A stretch of 15,023 bases of DNA from IDS-8 sp036381215 (GTDB lineage Bacteria > Pseudomonadota > Gammaproteobacteria > Steroidobacterales > Woeseiaceae), in NCBI GenBank assembly GCA_036381215.1, contig DASVDF010000051.1, positions 1-15,023 of the forward strand, read 5' to 3'. The position numbers and the translations under genes are program-made. Below are positions 1-10,220 of this stretch, in pieces. The notes beneath the pieces are model-generated. The model was not told the origin of the DNA, ran no database searches, and saw nothing but the letters and a program-made list of their open reading frames with translations. Every line of letters begins with the position of its first letter. Position 1 is the stretch's first letter.

Positions 1-425
1 TCTACATCAACTCACCCGGCGGTTCCGTCACCGCGGGGCTGTCGATCTACGACACCATGCAGTTCATCCAGTGTGACGTGAGCACGATTTGCGTGGGCCA
101 GGCGGCGAGCATGGGCGCGCTGCTGCTCGGCGGCGGCACCAGGGGCAAGCGTTTTGCACTGCCGCATTCGCGCATCATGGTGCACCAGCCGAGTGCCGGC
201 TATCAGGGCACCGCGGCCGACATCGACATTCACGCGCGCGAGGTCCTGGAGCTGAAGCGCCGGCTGAACGAGATCATGGCGAAGCACACCGGGCAGACGC
301 TCGAGAAAATCGACCGGGACCTGGACCGCGACAATTTCATGAGCGGCGAGGCGGCCGTCGAGTACGGCCTTATCGACCACGTGCTGGAACGGCGCAGCGA
401 CATGCGCCCCAAGCCGAAGGGATAA
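1..425 (+). CDS. clpP: ATP-dependent Clp protease proteolytic subunit ClpP (5' end missing)
   Basis: Serine peptidase of family S14. In the cell it forms the double-heptamer barrel that degrades proteins unfolded by ClpX. The first complete codon is at position 3 and reads YINSPGGSVTAG, the conserved oxyanion-loop strand, so the first 70-odd codons lie outside the window. The catalytic Ser is in GQAASMGA (codon 108-110) and the catalytic His in MVHQP (codon 183-185). The Asp lies in the DRDNFMSGEAAVEYGLID stretch near the C terminus. The body is almost residue for residue the gammaproteobacterial form, and the end (ERRSDMRPKPKG) is of normal length. The gene sits 159 bp upstream of clpX on the same strand, the usual clpP-clpX arrangement. 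Identity is certain; only the N terminus cannot be judged. Confidence 0.97.
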   Translation, partial: YINSPGGSVTAGLSIYDTMQFIQCDVSTICVGQAASMGALLLGGGTRGKRFALPHSRIMVHQPSAGYQGTAADIDIHAREVLELKRRLNEIMAKHTGQTLEKIDRDLDRDNFMSGEAAVEYGLIDHVLERRSDMRPKPKG

Positions 426-508
426 ATCGTTAGTTTTCAAGAGAGTGAAGTGAAAATTGCCCGGGTGAGACGTGCGCCGCAATACCGGAAAAAATGCCGG
501 CCGCTGCT

Positions 509-540
509 TTGCACCCGCCATGGGGCGCGTGTTATATAAA
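509..540 (+). promoter_or_regulatory. Possible clpX promoter in the clpP-clpX spacer
   Basis: The 159-bp gap between clpP and clpX has one AT-rich patch (TTATATAAA, 532-540) in an otherwise G+C-rich stretch. A TTGCAC hexamer lies at 509-514, 17 bp before TTATAT (532-537). The -35 match is weak (3 of 6). A separate clpX promoter is known in E. coli. I saw no convincing heat-shock (sigma32) promoter here. Treat as a candidate only. Confidence 0.3.
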
Positions 541-584
541 CTTCGCGCCCGGCGAGATTTACGAGATACAGAGGCCACCCCGCA

Positions 585-1894
<1,310 letters not shown>

Positions 1895-1898
<4 letters not shown>

Positions 1899-2013
1899 GA
1901 GCGCGCATTGCGCGCGACCCGGCCGCGGGCGCGGCCGCCGAGGTTCATCCCGTCATGCGCGGGGGACCTTGGGGGCAATTTCGAGGACGGTCGCGCGCAC
2001 TGCGCGGTCCCGC
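1895..2013. repeat. REP-like inverted pair (REPIN) between clpX and lon, GCGCGC-stem type
   Basis: A 23-bp palindromic unit at 1895-1917 starts GTAGGAGCGCGC, has an ATT loop, and ends GCGCGCGA. A degenerate copy in inverted orientation lies at 1991-2013 (TCGCGCGC-ACT-GCGCG then GTCCCGC, three mismatches to the expected tail). The interior holds another hairpin (CGGCCGC 1920-1926, GCGGCCG 1931-1937). The TAG of the GTAG head is the clpX stop codon. The two arms plus spacer (119 bp) fill half of the 248-bp clpX-lon gap. The same unit recurs at 11164, 11218 and 14397. REP function is inferred from structure; I see no RAYT transposase gene in the window. Confidence 0.8.
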
Positions 2014-2037
2014 GAGGAGCGCTTGATTTCAGGCGAA

Positions 2038-2068
2038 GGGGACGCACCTCGACGAAGACGCCGTCCCC
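2038..2068. repeat. Short inverted repeat upstream of lon
   Basis: GGGGACG (2038-2044) and CGTCCCC (2062-2068) are perfect 7-bp arms around a 17-nt loop, 79 bp before the lon start. No T-run follows, so it is not an obvious intrinsic terminator. The rest of the clpX-lon gap (2069-2146) shows no convincing promoter by eye. This may be an operator, an mRNA leader hairpin or chance. Confidence 0.4.
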
Positions 2069-2146
2069 GGGAGTGATCCAACCCGCCGCCATGCCCACGG
2101 GCGGCCGGATACGGGGCTAAATTCACACAGACGAGGGCCAGAATTC

Positions 2147-4612
<2,466 letters not shown>

Positions 4613-4616
4613 AGGC

Positions 4617-4636
4617 GCTTTCGCGATCCGCGAAGC
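4617..4636 (+). terminator. Possible lon transcription terminator
   Basis: TTCGCG (4620-4625) pairs with CGCGAA (4629-4634) around an ATC loop. The stem extends by two further pairs past one bulged T. The stretch after it is T-rich (GTTGTTTGTT) but not a continuous run. It starts 5 bp after the lon stop and ends just before the hupB -35 box, a sensible place for a weak terminator. Confidence 0.4.
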
Positions 4637-4645
4637 CGTTGTTTG

Positions 4646-4674
4646 TTGACGGTGTTTTGGCCCCTTGGTATAAG
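4646..4674 (+). promoter_or_regulatory. Sigma70-type promoter of hupB
   Basis: TTGACG (4646-4651) and TATAAG (4669-4674) are separated by exactly 17 bp, five of six matches in each hexamer. This is the best promoter match in the window. Transcription would begin near 4681, giving a leader of about 65 nt before the hupB ATG at 4748. It may also drive the two tRNA genes downstream, since no strong terminator with a T-run separates them from hupB. Confidence 0.8.
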
Positions 4675-4747
4675 CTGCGTCGAACGCTACCCGGGGGTGC
4701 GGTCGAGCGCACAGGGATTCCAAACATCAATTCACAAAGGTGAGTGC

Positions 4748-5020
4748 ATGAACAAGGGAGAGCTGATCGAGGCCGTATCGGGCGCCGCGGAGCTGTCGAG
4801 AGCCGAAGCGACGCGTGCCGTCGATGCCATCATCGACTGCGTGACGAAATCGCTGGCGCGGGGAGACAGCGTGTCGCTCGTTGGTTTCGGCACGTTCACG
4901 GTGAAGAAGCGCTCGGCGCGCACGGGCCGCAACCCGCGCACCGGCGAAATGATCCAGATTTCGGCGAGCAACGTACCGGGGTTCAAGGCTGGCAAAGCCC
5001 TGAAGGATGCCGTAAACTAG
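4748..5020 (+). CDS. hupB: Nucleoid protein HU-beta
   Basis: Small DNA-bending protein (90 aa, the normal family length) that dimerises and compacts the nucleoid. The sequence begins MNKGELIEAVSGAAELS and carries the HU signature GFGTFTVKKRSARTGRNPRTGE, including the RNP tip of the DNA-binding arm. It ends VPGFKAGKALKDAVN. The ATG at 4748 is chosen because AAGGTGAG (4737-4744) lies just upstream and the homology begins here; the frame stays open upstream, but that stretch overlaps the promoter. The position after lon is the same as in E. coli and Pseudomonas. In E. coli, free HU-beta is degraded by Lon, so protease and substrate are neighbours. Confidence 0.97.
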   Translation: MNKGELIEAVSGAAELSRAEATRAVDAIIDCVTKSLARGDSVSLVGFGTFTVKKRSARTGRNPRTGEMIQISASNVPGFKAGKALKDAVN

Positions 5021-5024
5021 CGCG

Positions 5025-5038
5025 CCCCGAAAACGGGG
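5025..5038 (+). repeat. Small hairpin directly after hupB
   Basis: CCCCG (5025-5029), an AAAA loop and CGGGG (5034-5038) form a compact 5-bp stem starting 4 bp after the hupB stop. No T-tract follows (GAAAGACC), so it is more likely a 3'-end protecting hairpin or processing site than a strong terminator. Confidence 0.45.
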
Positions 5039-5047
5039 GAAAGACCG

Positions 5048-5118
5048 GGGACAGTGACCGTAGCGCCCCGCGAAGCGCTCATCGCACGGCGGGTCAGCGG
5101 CGTTACGGTCACTGTCCC
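5048..5118. repeat. Long palindrome of the GGGACAGTGACC type between hupB and tRNA-Val
   Basis: GGGACAGTGACCGTA (5048-5062) and TACGGTCACTGTCCC (5104-5118) are perfect 15-bp inverted arms. With one G-T wobble they extend inward to 20 bp each (5048-5067 with 5099-5118). The loop of 31 nt contains a small alternative hairpin (AGCGC 5062-5066 with GCGCT 5075-5079). It shares no head or stem with the GTAG repeats elsewhere in the window. From memory, dispersed repeats containing GGGGACAG occur in many proteobacteria, sometimes linked with REP-associated transposases; that link is not shown here. It lies inside the likely hupB-tRNA transcript. Confidence 0.75.
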
Positions 5119-5141
5119 TTGCCGTTTCCACCGCCTTTGCG

Positions 5142-5217
5142 GGGTGCTTAGCTCAGCTGGTAGAGCATCGCCCTTACAAGGCGAGGGTCGGGGGTTCGAT
5201 CCCCTCAGCACCCACCA
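5142..5217 (+). tRNA. tRNA-Val (anticodon UAC)
   Basis: A 76-nt cloverleaf with encoded CCA. The acceptor stem GGGTGCT pairs with AGCACCC, the D arm is GCTC/GAGC, and the anticodon stem TCGCC/GGCGA holds the loop CTTACAA with TAC at 5175-5177. The T arm is GGGGG-TTCGATC-CCCTC with a mismatch at its edge. The discriminator A is followed by CCA (5215-5217). It reads valine GUA and, with U34 modification, other GUN codons. Six bases separate it from tRNA-Asp, so the two are surely one transcript. Confidence 0.97.
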
Positions 5218-5223
5218 GTTACG

Positions 5224-5300
5224 GGAGTGGTAGTTCAGCTGGTTAGAATACCGGCCTGTCACGCCGGGGGTCGCGGGTTCGAGTCCCGTCCACTCCGCCA
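5224..5300 (+). tRNA. tRNA-Asp (anticodon GUC)
   Basis: A 77-nt cloverleaf with encoded CCA. The acceptor stem GGAGTGG pairs with CCACTCC, followed by discriminator G and CCA (5298-5300). The anticodon GTC is at 5258-5260 in the loop CTGTCAC, and the T arm is CGGGTTCGAGTCCCG. The core is almost identical to E. coli tRNA-Asp. It is the last gene before the strong terminator at 5309-5335. Confidence 0.97.
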
Positions 5301-5308
5301 GAACGGAA

Positions 5309-5335
5309 AAGGCCCCGCCACCGCGGGGCCTTTTT
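5309..5335 (+). terminator. Rho-independent terminator after the tRNA pair
   Basis: AAGGCCCCGC (5309-5318) pairs with GCGGGGCCTT (5323-5332) around the tetraloop CACC, followed by a T run (5331-5335). The ten-pair, G+C-rich stem with a T-tract is a textbook intrinsic terminator. It closes the hupB/tRNA unit and separates it from ppiD. Confidence 0.9.
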
Positions 5336-5357
5336 CATTTCCCGCGCTGATCGCGCC

Positions 5358-5386
5358 TTGGTCTCCCCCCGCGCGTCGGCTATCAT
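5358..5386 (+). promoter_or_regulatory. Candidate ppiD promoter
   Basis: TTGGTC (5358-5363) and TATCAT (5381-5386) are 17 bp apart. The -10 matches five of six positions, the -35 only three. It lies between the tRNA terminator and ppiD, and would give a leader of about 70 nt. ppiD needs its own promoter because the terminator at 5309-5335 cuts it off from hupB. Confidence 0.45.
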
Positions 5387-5465
5387 CCGACGCCGATTTC
5401 CACGAACCTTTCGGCAGTGCTTCGGTCCATTGGCGCGAACGCATCGCCCCTGACCCTCGACTTAC

Positions 5466-7364
5466 ATGCTCCAGAAACTGAGAGAACGGTTCACCGGCAA
5501 GCTCGCGATCGCGATTTTTGCGCTGCTGCTCGTGCCCTTTGCGTTTTTCGGTGTCCAGCAGGGCAGCCTGGTCCGCGGCGGCTACGCCCTCAAGGTGGAC
5601 GGCCTCGAGATCCCGCCGGAGCGCGTGCAGCAGGCGTTCCAGGAAACGCTGGCGCGCTACGCGCAACAGGGGAACGACATTCCGCCGGAGATGTATGGGC
5701 TGGTGCGCCAGGCGGTGGTCGCCGACATCGTCCGCGACGCGCTCGTCAGCCAGCACCTCGCCAGGGAGAATTACCAGGTCACCGACGCGATGATCGCGGA
5801 CCTGATCCGGCAGGTGCCGCAGTTCCAGGAAAACGGCAAGTTCTCGAAGCAGCTCTACTACGACTGGCTGGCTTCACAGTCGCTTGCGCCGCGGCAGTTC
5901 GAGGAGGGCCGGCGCCAGGCCCTGCGCGAGTCGCAGCTGCAGCGCGGCGTGGCGGCGACGGCGTTCGTGACGCCGGCGGAGTACCGCCGCTACCTGAATC
6001 TCTACGGCGAGCAGCGCCGCGCCGCCGTCGCCACCTTCGATACCGCGGCGGCGGCGGAGCAGGTCGAGGTCGAGGACGAGCAGGTCGCCGGCTATTACGA
6101 CGCGCATCCGGACGAGTTCCAGGCCGAGGAATCCGCCGACATCGCGTGGATCGAGATCGACCGGCGCGATCTCGCCGCGAAGGTCGAGCTCACGGACGAG
6201 CAGGTCGAGCAGTATTACAGCCAGGTCTCGGATCGCTACCAGCAGGACGAGCAGCGCAAGGCGCGCCACATCCTGGTCGCGTTCGGCGACGACAAGGAGG
6301 CCGCCCGCGAGGAGGCAACCGCCGTCGCCGAGCGCGCGCGGGCCGGGGAGCCGTTCGAGGACCTCGCGCGCGAGCACTCGGACGACACCGGCACGGCGGA
6401 GCAAGGCGGCGACCTCGGTCTCGTGCTCAAGTCGCAGATGCCGGGCCCGCTGGGCGATGCGATCTTCGCCGCGCAAAAGGGCGAGATCGTCGGCCCGGTC
6501 GAGAGCGAATTCGGCTTCCACATCGTGCGCGTCGACGACGTCCAGCCCGGCGGTCCGCTGCCGCTCGCGGACGTGCGCGGCGAAATCGAGCGCGAGCTGC
6601 GCGACGACAAGGCGGGGAGGGCGTTCAACGCCCTGGAGCGGCGGATGTCGGATGCGCTGTTCGAGGCGAAGAGCCTGGACGACATGGCAAAGGCGCTCGG
6701 ACTCGAGGTGCAGACCGCCGACGGCTTCACGCGCTCCGGCGGCGAGCCGCTGGGCAACAACCAGGCGGCGATCGATGCCGTATTCGATCCCGCGGTGCTG
6801 AACGAAGGCCGGATCAGCGAGATCGTCGATCTCGATGCGAACCGCGCCGCCGTGTTCGCGGTGCGCGAGCACCATCCTGCCGAGCTGAAGCCGCTCGGCG
6901 AGGTGAAGGAGCAGATCGCCGAGCGGCTGCGCAACGAGCGGGCGCGCGAGATCGTGCGCGAGCGCGCGGAGGAGCTCGCCGCCGCGCTGGAAGGCGGCGC
7001 GGATTTTGCCGAGGCCGCGCAAGCCGCGGGCGCGGAGGTCACCGGGCCCGCGCTGTTGCGCCGGCAGGACGACAAGGTCGACGCGCGCGTGCTCGAGGCC
7101 ATCTTCCGGGCGCCGAAGCCCGCGGCAGAGGGCAAGCCGAGCATCGGCACCGCCGTGACCGGCTCCGGCGACCAGGCCGTGTTCAGCGTCGCCGCCGTGC
7201 AGCCGGGCCGGCCGGAGGCGATTCCCCTGGAGCAGCGCGACGCGCGCAAGCTCGAGCTCGCCGCCGAGGCCGGTCGCGCCGATTACGCCGCGCTGCTGCT
7301 CGACCTGGAGCGGAACGCCGAGATCGTGCGCTCCGAAGAGGCGCTGCAAGAGCCCGCGTTCTGA
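5466..7364 (+). CDS. ppiD: Periplasmic folding chaperone / peptidyl-prolyl isomerase-like protein PpiD
   Basis: Inner-membrane-anchored periplasmic chaperone (632 aa; E. coli 623) that helps newly exported proteins at the Sec translocon. A short cytoplasmic start (MLQKLRERFTGK) precedes one membrane segment (about 12-31). A SurA_N-type chaperone region follows, then a parvulin (PPIC) domain at about 263-359, from KARHILVAFGDD to FGFHIVRVDDV. A long Glu/Ala-rich C-terminal chaperone region follows. In E. coli the parvulin domain of PpiD has little isomerase activity, so catalysis should not be assumed here. The ATG at 5466 has no clear ribosome-binding site, but the MLQ-R-FTG start is the family's standard beginning. 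Gene order after hupB is conserved. Confidence 0.93.
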   Translation: MLQKLRERFTGKLAIAIFALLLVPFAFFGVQQGSLVRGGYALKVDGLEIPPERVQQAFQETLARYAQQGNDIPPEMYGLVRQAVVADIVRDALVSQHLARENYQVTDAMIADLIRQVPQFQENGKFSKQLYYDWLASQSLAPRQFEEGRRQALRESQLQRGVAATAFVTPAEYRRYLNLYGEQRRAAVATFDTAAAAEQVEVEDEQVAGYYDAHPDEFQAEESADIAWIEIDRRDLAAKVELTDEQVEQYYSQVSDRYQQDEQRKARHILVAFGDDKEAAREEATAVAERARAGEPFEDLAREHSDDTGTAEQGGDLGLVLKSQMPGPLGDAIFAAQKGEIVGPVESEFGFHIVRVDDVQPGGPLPLADVRGEIERELRDDKAGRAFNALERRMSDALFEAKSLDDMAKALGLEVQTADGFTRSGGEPLGNNQAAIDAVFDPAVLNEGRISEIVDLDANRAAVFAVREHHPAELKPLGEVKEQIAERLRNERAREIVRERAEELAAALEGGADFAEAAQAAGAEVTGPALLRRQDDKVDARVLEAIFRAPKPAAEGKPSIGTAVTGSGDQAVFSVAAVQPGRPEAIPLEQRDARKLELAAEAGRADYAALLLDLERNAEIVRSEEALQEPAF

Positions 7365-7397
7365 CGCATCGCTTGTCCGCATTGTCCGCGGCACCCC

Positions 7398-7486
7398 GCA
7401 GGAGCCCGCCCGCCATGCGGGCGACATCGAGCGTCGGGATGCCTGGATCGTGGGCGGTTGGGGTCGCCCGCATGGCGGGCTCCAAC
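7398..7486. repeat. REP-like inverted pair (REPIN) between ppiD and the symporter, CCCGC-stem type
   Basis: The left unit (7398-7424) begins GCAGGAGCCCGC and ends CGCCATGCGGGCGA, with four extra bases in the stem. The right unit at 7464-7486 is the inverted copy (TCGCCCGCATGGCGGG then CTCCAAC). Together with the spacer they fill most of the 152-bp gap. The head is GCAG here, not GTAG, and it does not touch the ppiD stop codon (7362-7364). Confidence 0.78.
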
Positions 7487-7516
7487 AGGGAAGAACGATA
7501 CGGGGGGGACGGCTGA

Positions 7517-8818
7517 ATGAACAAGCTCGCGCTGCATTGGCAGATCCTGATCGCGATCCTACTCGCAGGCTGTGCCGGCTGGGCGGTGAACTACGCCGGA
7601 CACGGCGACCCGTCGGCGCCGGGGCTCTTCGGCGTCTCCTTCCTCAGCGTGTTCGACTACATCGGCAAGATGTTCCTGAACGCGCTCAAAATGATCATCG
7701 TGCCGCTGATCCTCTCCTCGATCATCGTCGGCATGGCCGGGATCGGCTCGAGCGGTAATCTCGGCAAGCTCGGCGGCCGCACGCTGCTCTTCTACGTCAG
7801 CACGGGGCTCGCCGCCACGCTGCTCGGAATCATTCTCATCAACCTGGTCTCGCCCGGAATCGTCGATGGTCAGCCCGCGGGCGACCTGCTGGCGCTGCAC
7901 GCATCGAGCGAGGACATCGCCGCACGCGTCGGTGATCGCGATGCGGGCGACGTGGCCGATCTCTTCCTGCGCATGATCCCCGAAAACGTCGTCCAGGCGG
8001 CCGCGGAAGGGCAGATGCTCGGCCTGATCTTCTTCGCGCTCCTGTTCGGCTATTTCATGACGCGCATCGGGCACGAGCTCGCCGATGTGCTCTACAAGTT
8101 CTGGGACGGCGTATTCAACGTCATGATGCGCATGACGGAGTGGATCATGCTGTTCGCGCCGATCGGCGTGTTCGGCCTGGTGGCCGGCGTCGTCGCCGAG
8201 ACCGGCTTCAAGGCGGTCGAGCCGCTCGTCATCTTCGCGCTGACGGTGCTCGCAGGCCTCGTCATCCACACGTTCATCGTGATGCCGCTGTTTCTCGGCG
8301 TGTTCGGCCGCGTCCGGCCCTGGGGCATCTATCCGGCGATGGCGCCCGCGATGCTCACCGCGTTCTCGACTGCCTCCTCGTCGGCGACGCTGCCCGTCAC
8401 CATGGAATGCATCGAGAAGAATGCCGGGGTGTCGAACAAGATCTCGAGCTTCGTGCTGCCGCTCGGAGCCACGGTGAACATGAACGGCACGGCGTTGTAC
8501 GAATGCGCCGCCGCCATCTTCCTCGCGCAGGCTTACGGGCTCGACCTGAGCTTCGGCACGCAGTTTTCCGTGGTGTTCATGGCGCTGCTCACGTCGATCG
8601 GCGTCGCCGGCGTGCCGGCGGCGTCGCTGGTCGCGATAGCCGTCATCCTGACCGCCATCGGCTTGCCGCTCGAGGCGCTCGGCGTGCTGCTCGTGTTCGA
8701 TCGCGTGCTCGACATGGCACGGACCAGCGTCAACATCTTCGGTGACGGCGTCTGCGCCGTGATCGTCGCGCGCATGGACGGCGAGCAGACCAGGCTCCAG
8801 CCCCTGCGGGCCACGTGA
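7517..8818 (+). CDS. Dicarboxylate/acidic amino acid:cation symporter (DAACS family)
   Basis: Inner-membrane secondary transporter (433 aa) of the GltP/GltPh/DctA family, coupling Na+ or H+ uptake to anionic substrates. Multiple hydrophobic segments run through the protein. The re-entrant loop motif SSSAT is at 287-291, NMNGT at 321-325 (NMDGT in GltPh) and the HP2 region GVPAAS at 365-370. The last helix reads DMARTSVNIFGD, so Asp399, Arg402, Asn406 and Asp410 align with GltPh D394, R397, N401 and D405. The Arg equivalent to R397 suggests a substrate with a side-chain carboxylate (glutamate, aspartate or a C4-dicarboxylate). The exact substrate and ion cannot be read from sequence. The ATG follows a G-run (7502-7508). 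No regulator lies beside it. Confidence 0.92.
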   Translation: MNKLALHWQILIAILLAGCAGWAVNYAGHGDPSAPGLFGVSFLSVFDYIGKMFLNALKMIIVPLILSSIIVGMAGIGSSGNLGKLGGRTLLFYVSTGLAATLLGIILINLVSPGIVDGQPAGDLLALHASSEDIAARVGDRDAGDVADLFLRMIPENVVQAAAEGQMLGLIFFALLFGYFMTRIGHELADVLYKFWDGVFNVMMRMTEWIMLFAPIGVFGLVAGVVAETGFKAVEPLVIFALTVLAGLVIHTFIVMPLFLGVFGRVRPWGIYPAMAPAMLTAFSTASSSATLPVTMECIEKNAGVSNKISSFVLPLGATVNMNGTALYECAAAIFLAQAYGLDLSFGTQFSVVFMALLTSIGVAGVPAASLVAIAVILTAIGLPLEALGVLLVFDRVLDMARTSVNIFGDGVCAVIVARMDGEQTRLQPLRAT

Positions 8819-8843
8819 TCGCGCGCACACCGCCGCCGTTCCC

Positions 8844-8937
8844 GCAGGAACCCGCCGTGCGGCCCGAAGCCATGGGGCACGATCGTTCACAGGCCCGCCA
8901 TGCGGAGCTCGTGGTCGCCCGCCTGGCGGCCTTCTGC
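8844..8937. repeat. Diverged REP-like inverted pair between the symporter and glycosyltransferase
   Basis: The left unit (8844-8867) reads GCAGGAACCCGCCGTGCGG followed by CCCGA. The right unit (8915-8937, inverted) reads TCGCCCGCCTGGCGGCC then TTCTGC, with four differences from the CCCGC-type consensus. A third fragment (CCCGCCATGCGG, near 8893-8904) lies between them. The element occupies the middle of the 201-bp gap (8819-9019). It also explains why an open frame can be read from 8900 ahead of the true glycosyltransferase start. Confidence 0.65.
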
Positions 8938-8975
8938 GGGCACTCCGACGGCTCGCGTGCAGCGGTGCCCCGGGC

Positions 8976-8984
8976 TGGTAAAAT
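8976..8984 (+). promoter_or_regulatory. Extended -10 promoter candidate for the glycosyltransferase
   Basis: TGG directly followed by TAAAAT (8979-8984; five of six matches to TATAAT) gives an extended -10 element. No good -35 hexamer lies 17 bp upstream, as is common for extended -10 promoters. Transcription would begin near 8991, about 30 nt before the ATG at 9020. Confidence 0.4.
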
Positions 8985-9019
8985 CGGCACCGGCGGTCGC
9001 ATCGCCACCGCCTGATCCC

Positions 9020-10168
9020 ATGACCCCGACCCCGGACGCAGCCAGTTCCCGAGCACCGCGCGATCCGTCGCCGTCATCGGCGCACGCTGGCGAGCCGCGG
9101 GCGGCAACGCACGCGCCAAGCCGCATCTGCCACATCAATCTCGCTCCCGGATTTCGCGGCGGCGAGCGCCAGACACAGCTGCTCGTGGCCGAGCTCGCTG
9201 CGCGCGGCTGGCCGCAGCGGCTGGTCGCACGAAAGGGCCGTGCGCTCGCCAGGCGCTGTGCGGGACTCCCGGGTCTCGAGATCGCAGAAGTGCCGCCGAA
9301 CCCGCTGAGCGCCGCGCTGGCGGCCCGGGGCTGCGCCTTGGTGCACGCCCACGAGGCGCGCGCCGTCTACTCCGGCTGGCTCCTCAGGCGCGCGAACGTC
9401 ATGCCTTTCGTCATGACGCGGCGGCTGCATCATGCGGAGAACCGCTCGCGTGCGCGCGCGTGGGCCTACCGCTCCGCCGACTGCGTGATCGCGATTTCGG
9501 CATGGGTTGCGCGCACCGTCGAGGCGCGCCACCCCGGCGTGGCGTGCCGCGTCGTGCCCGACGCCCAGGCGGGCCTGCTGAACGGCGCCGGCGCGGCCCG
9601 GCGCGTGCTGCCCGACCTCGAGGGCAGGACGATCGTGGGGCACCTCGGCGAGCTCGATCACAGCCACAAGGGTCAGGGCACGATCATCCAGGCCGCGCGC
9701 GCGCTCGAGGCGTCCCGCCCGGAGCTCGTCTTCGTGCTCGCGGGCGAGGGCCGTGACGCCGGCCGCTTCCGCGCGCAGGCCGCGGGGCTCCGCAACGTGC
9801 GGTTCGCCGGTTTCGTGGAGAACGTCGAGGACTATCTCGCCGCGTTCGACCTGTTCGTCTATCCCTCGCTGCACGAAGGCCTCGGCTCCGCGCTGCTCGA
9901 CGCCATGGCTTTCGGTTTACCGATCGTCGCTTCGCGGGTCGGCGGCATCCCGGAAATCGTCGAGGACGGCGTCAACGGTCTCCTGGTGACGCCGGAGCGA
10001 CCCGACGAGCTCGCGAGCGCGCTCGTCCGCCTGCTGGACGATCCGGCGCTCTGCGCCTCCATGAGCCGCGCCAACCGCGCCCGCGCCGCCGACTTCACCG
10101 CCGCGCGCATGACGGACGCCTACGAAGCCATCTATCGCTCCCTCCTCGACTCACGTGCAACCCCGTAG
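9020..10168 (+). CDS. Glycosyltransferase, GT4-type (GT-B fold)
   Basis: Retaining glycosyltransferase of the WaaG/GT4 type (382 aa from this start). The N-terminal domain begins ICHINLAPGFRGGERQTQLL (about residue 36), with the Gly-rich acceptor-side loop GFRGGER. The C-terminal sugar-nucleotide domain contains GHLGELDHSHKGQ, VFVLAGEGRD, FAGFVENVEDYLAAFDLFVYPSLHEGLGSALLDAM and ASRVGGIPEIVEDGVNG. In the family's E-x7-E motif, Glu286 is kept but the second acidic residue is Asp294. The sugar donor and acceptor are unknown; envelope polysaccharide or LPS core is the likeliest target. The ATG at 9020 is preferred to an in-frame ATG at 8900, which lies inside a repeat. The TAG stop is the GTAG head of the next repeat. 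Confidence 0.88.
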   Translation: MTPTPDAASSRAPRDPSPSSAHAGEPRAATHAPSRICHINLAPGFRGGERQTQLLVAELAARGWPQRLVARKGRALARRCAGLPGLEIAEVPPNPLSAALAARGCALVHAHEARAVYSGWLLRRANVMPFVMTRRLHHAENRSRARAWAYRSADCVIAISAWVARTVEARHPGVACRVVPDAQAGLLNGAGAARRVLPDLEGRTIVGHLGELDHSHKGQGTIIQAARALEASRPELVFVLAGEGRDAGRFRAQAAGLRNVRFAGFVENVEDYLAAFDLFVYPSLHEGLGSALLDAMAFGLPIVASRVGGIPEIVEDGVNGLLVTPERPDELASALVRLLDDPALCASMSRANRARAADFTAARMTDAYEAIYRSLLDSRATP

Positions 10169-10206
10169 GAACCCGCCATGCGGGCGATGTGGATCGTGGC
10201 TCCCAC
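10165..10206. repeat. REP-like unit at the glycosyltransferase stop codon, with a shortened inverted partner
   Basis: The unit at 10165-10187 begins GTAGGAACCCGCCATGCGG and ends GCGA, a perfect CCCGC-type hairpin. The TAG at 10166-10168 is the stop codon of the glycosyltransferase. GGCTCCCAC at 10198-10206 looks like the tail end of an inverted copy, giving a truncated pair. The phrase TGGATCGTGG between them also occurs in the 7398-7486 element, so the spacers are related. Confidence 0.7.
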
Positions 10207-10220
10207 TCTTCGGACCGCAT

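Noticed and set aside
2022..2046. Heat-shock (sigma32) promoter for lon starting at CTTGATT
   Set aside because: No CCCCAT-like -10 at the right spacing; the match is limited to the -35-like part.
1908..2120. Small open frames in the clpX-lon gap
   Set aside because: They run through the REPIN, have no ribosome-binding site and encode Arg/Pro/Gly-rich peptides without homology that I recognise.
5142..5300. tRNA-associated integration site (attB) with an inserted island
   Set aside because: Both tRNA genes are complete, no duplicated tRNA 3' end is seen downstream, and no integrase gene is present.
5417..7516. A 699-codon plus-strand frame overlapping ppiD
   Set aside because: Longer than ppiD but Arg/Gly/Ala-rich without motifs; the overlapping ppiD frame has a membrane segment and a parvulin domain.
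7559..8890. A 443-codon minus-strand frame opposite the symporter
   Set aside because: Composition is a mirror of the symporter codons (His/Asp/Glu/Arg-rich); the plus strand has unmistakable DAACS motifs.
8900..9019. A 40-residue N-terminal extension of the glycosyltransferase from an ATG at 8900
   Set aside because: The extension is translated repeat sequence, and an extended -10 element (8976-8984) lies inside it; the ATG at 9020 fits better.
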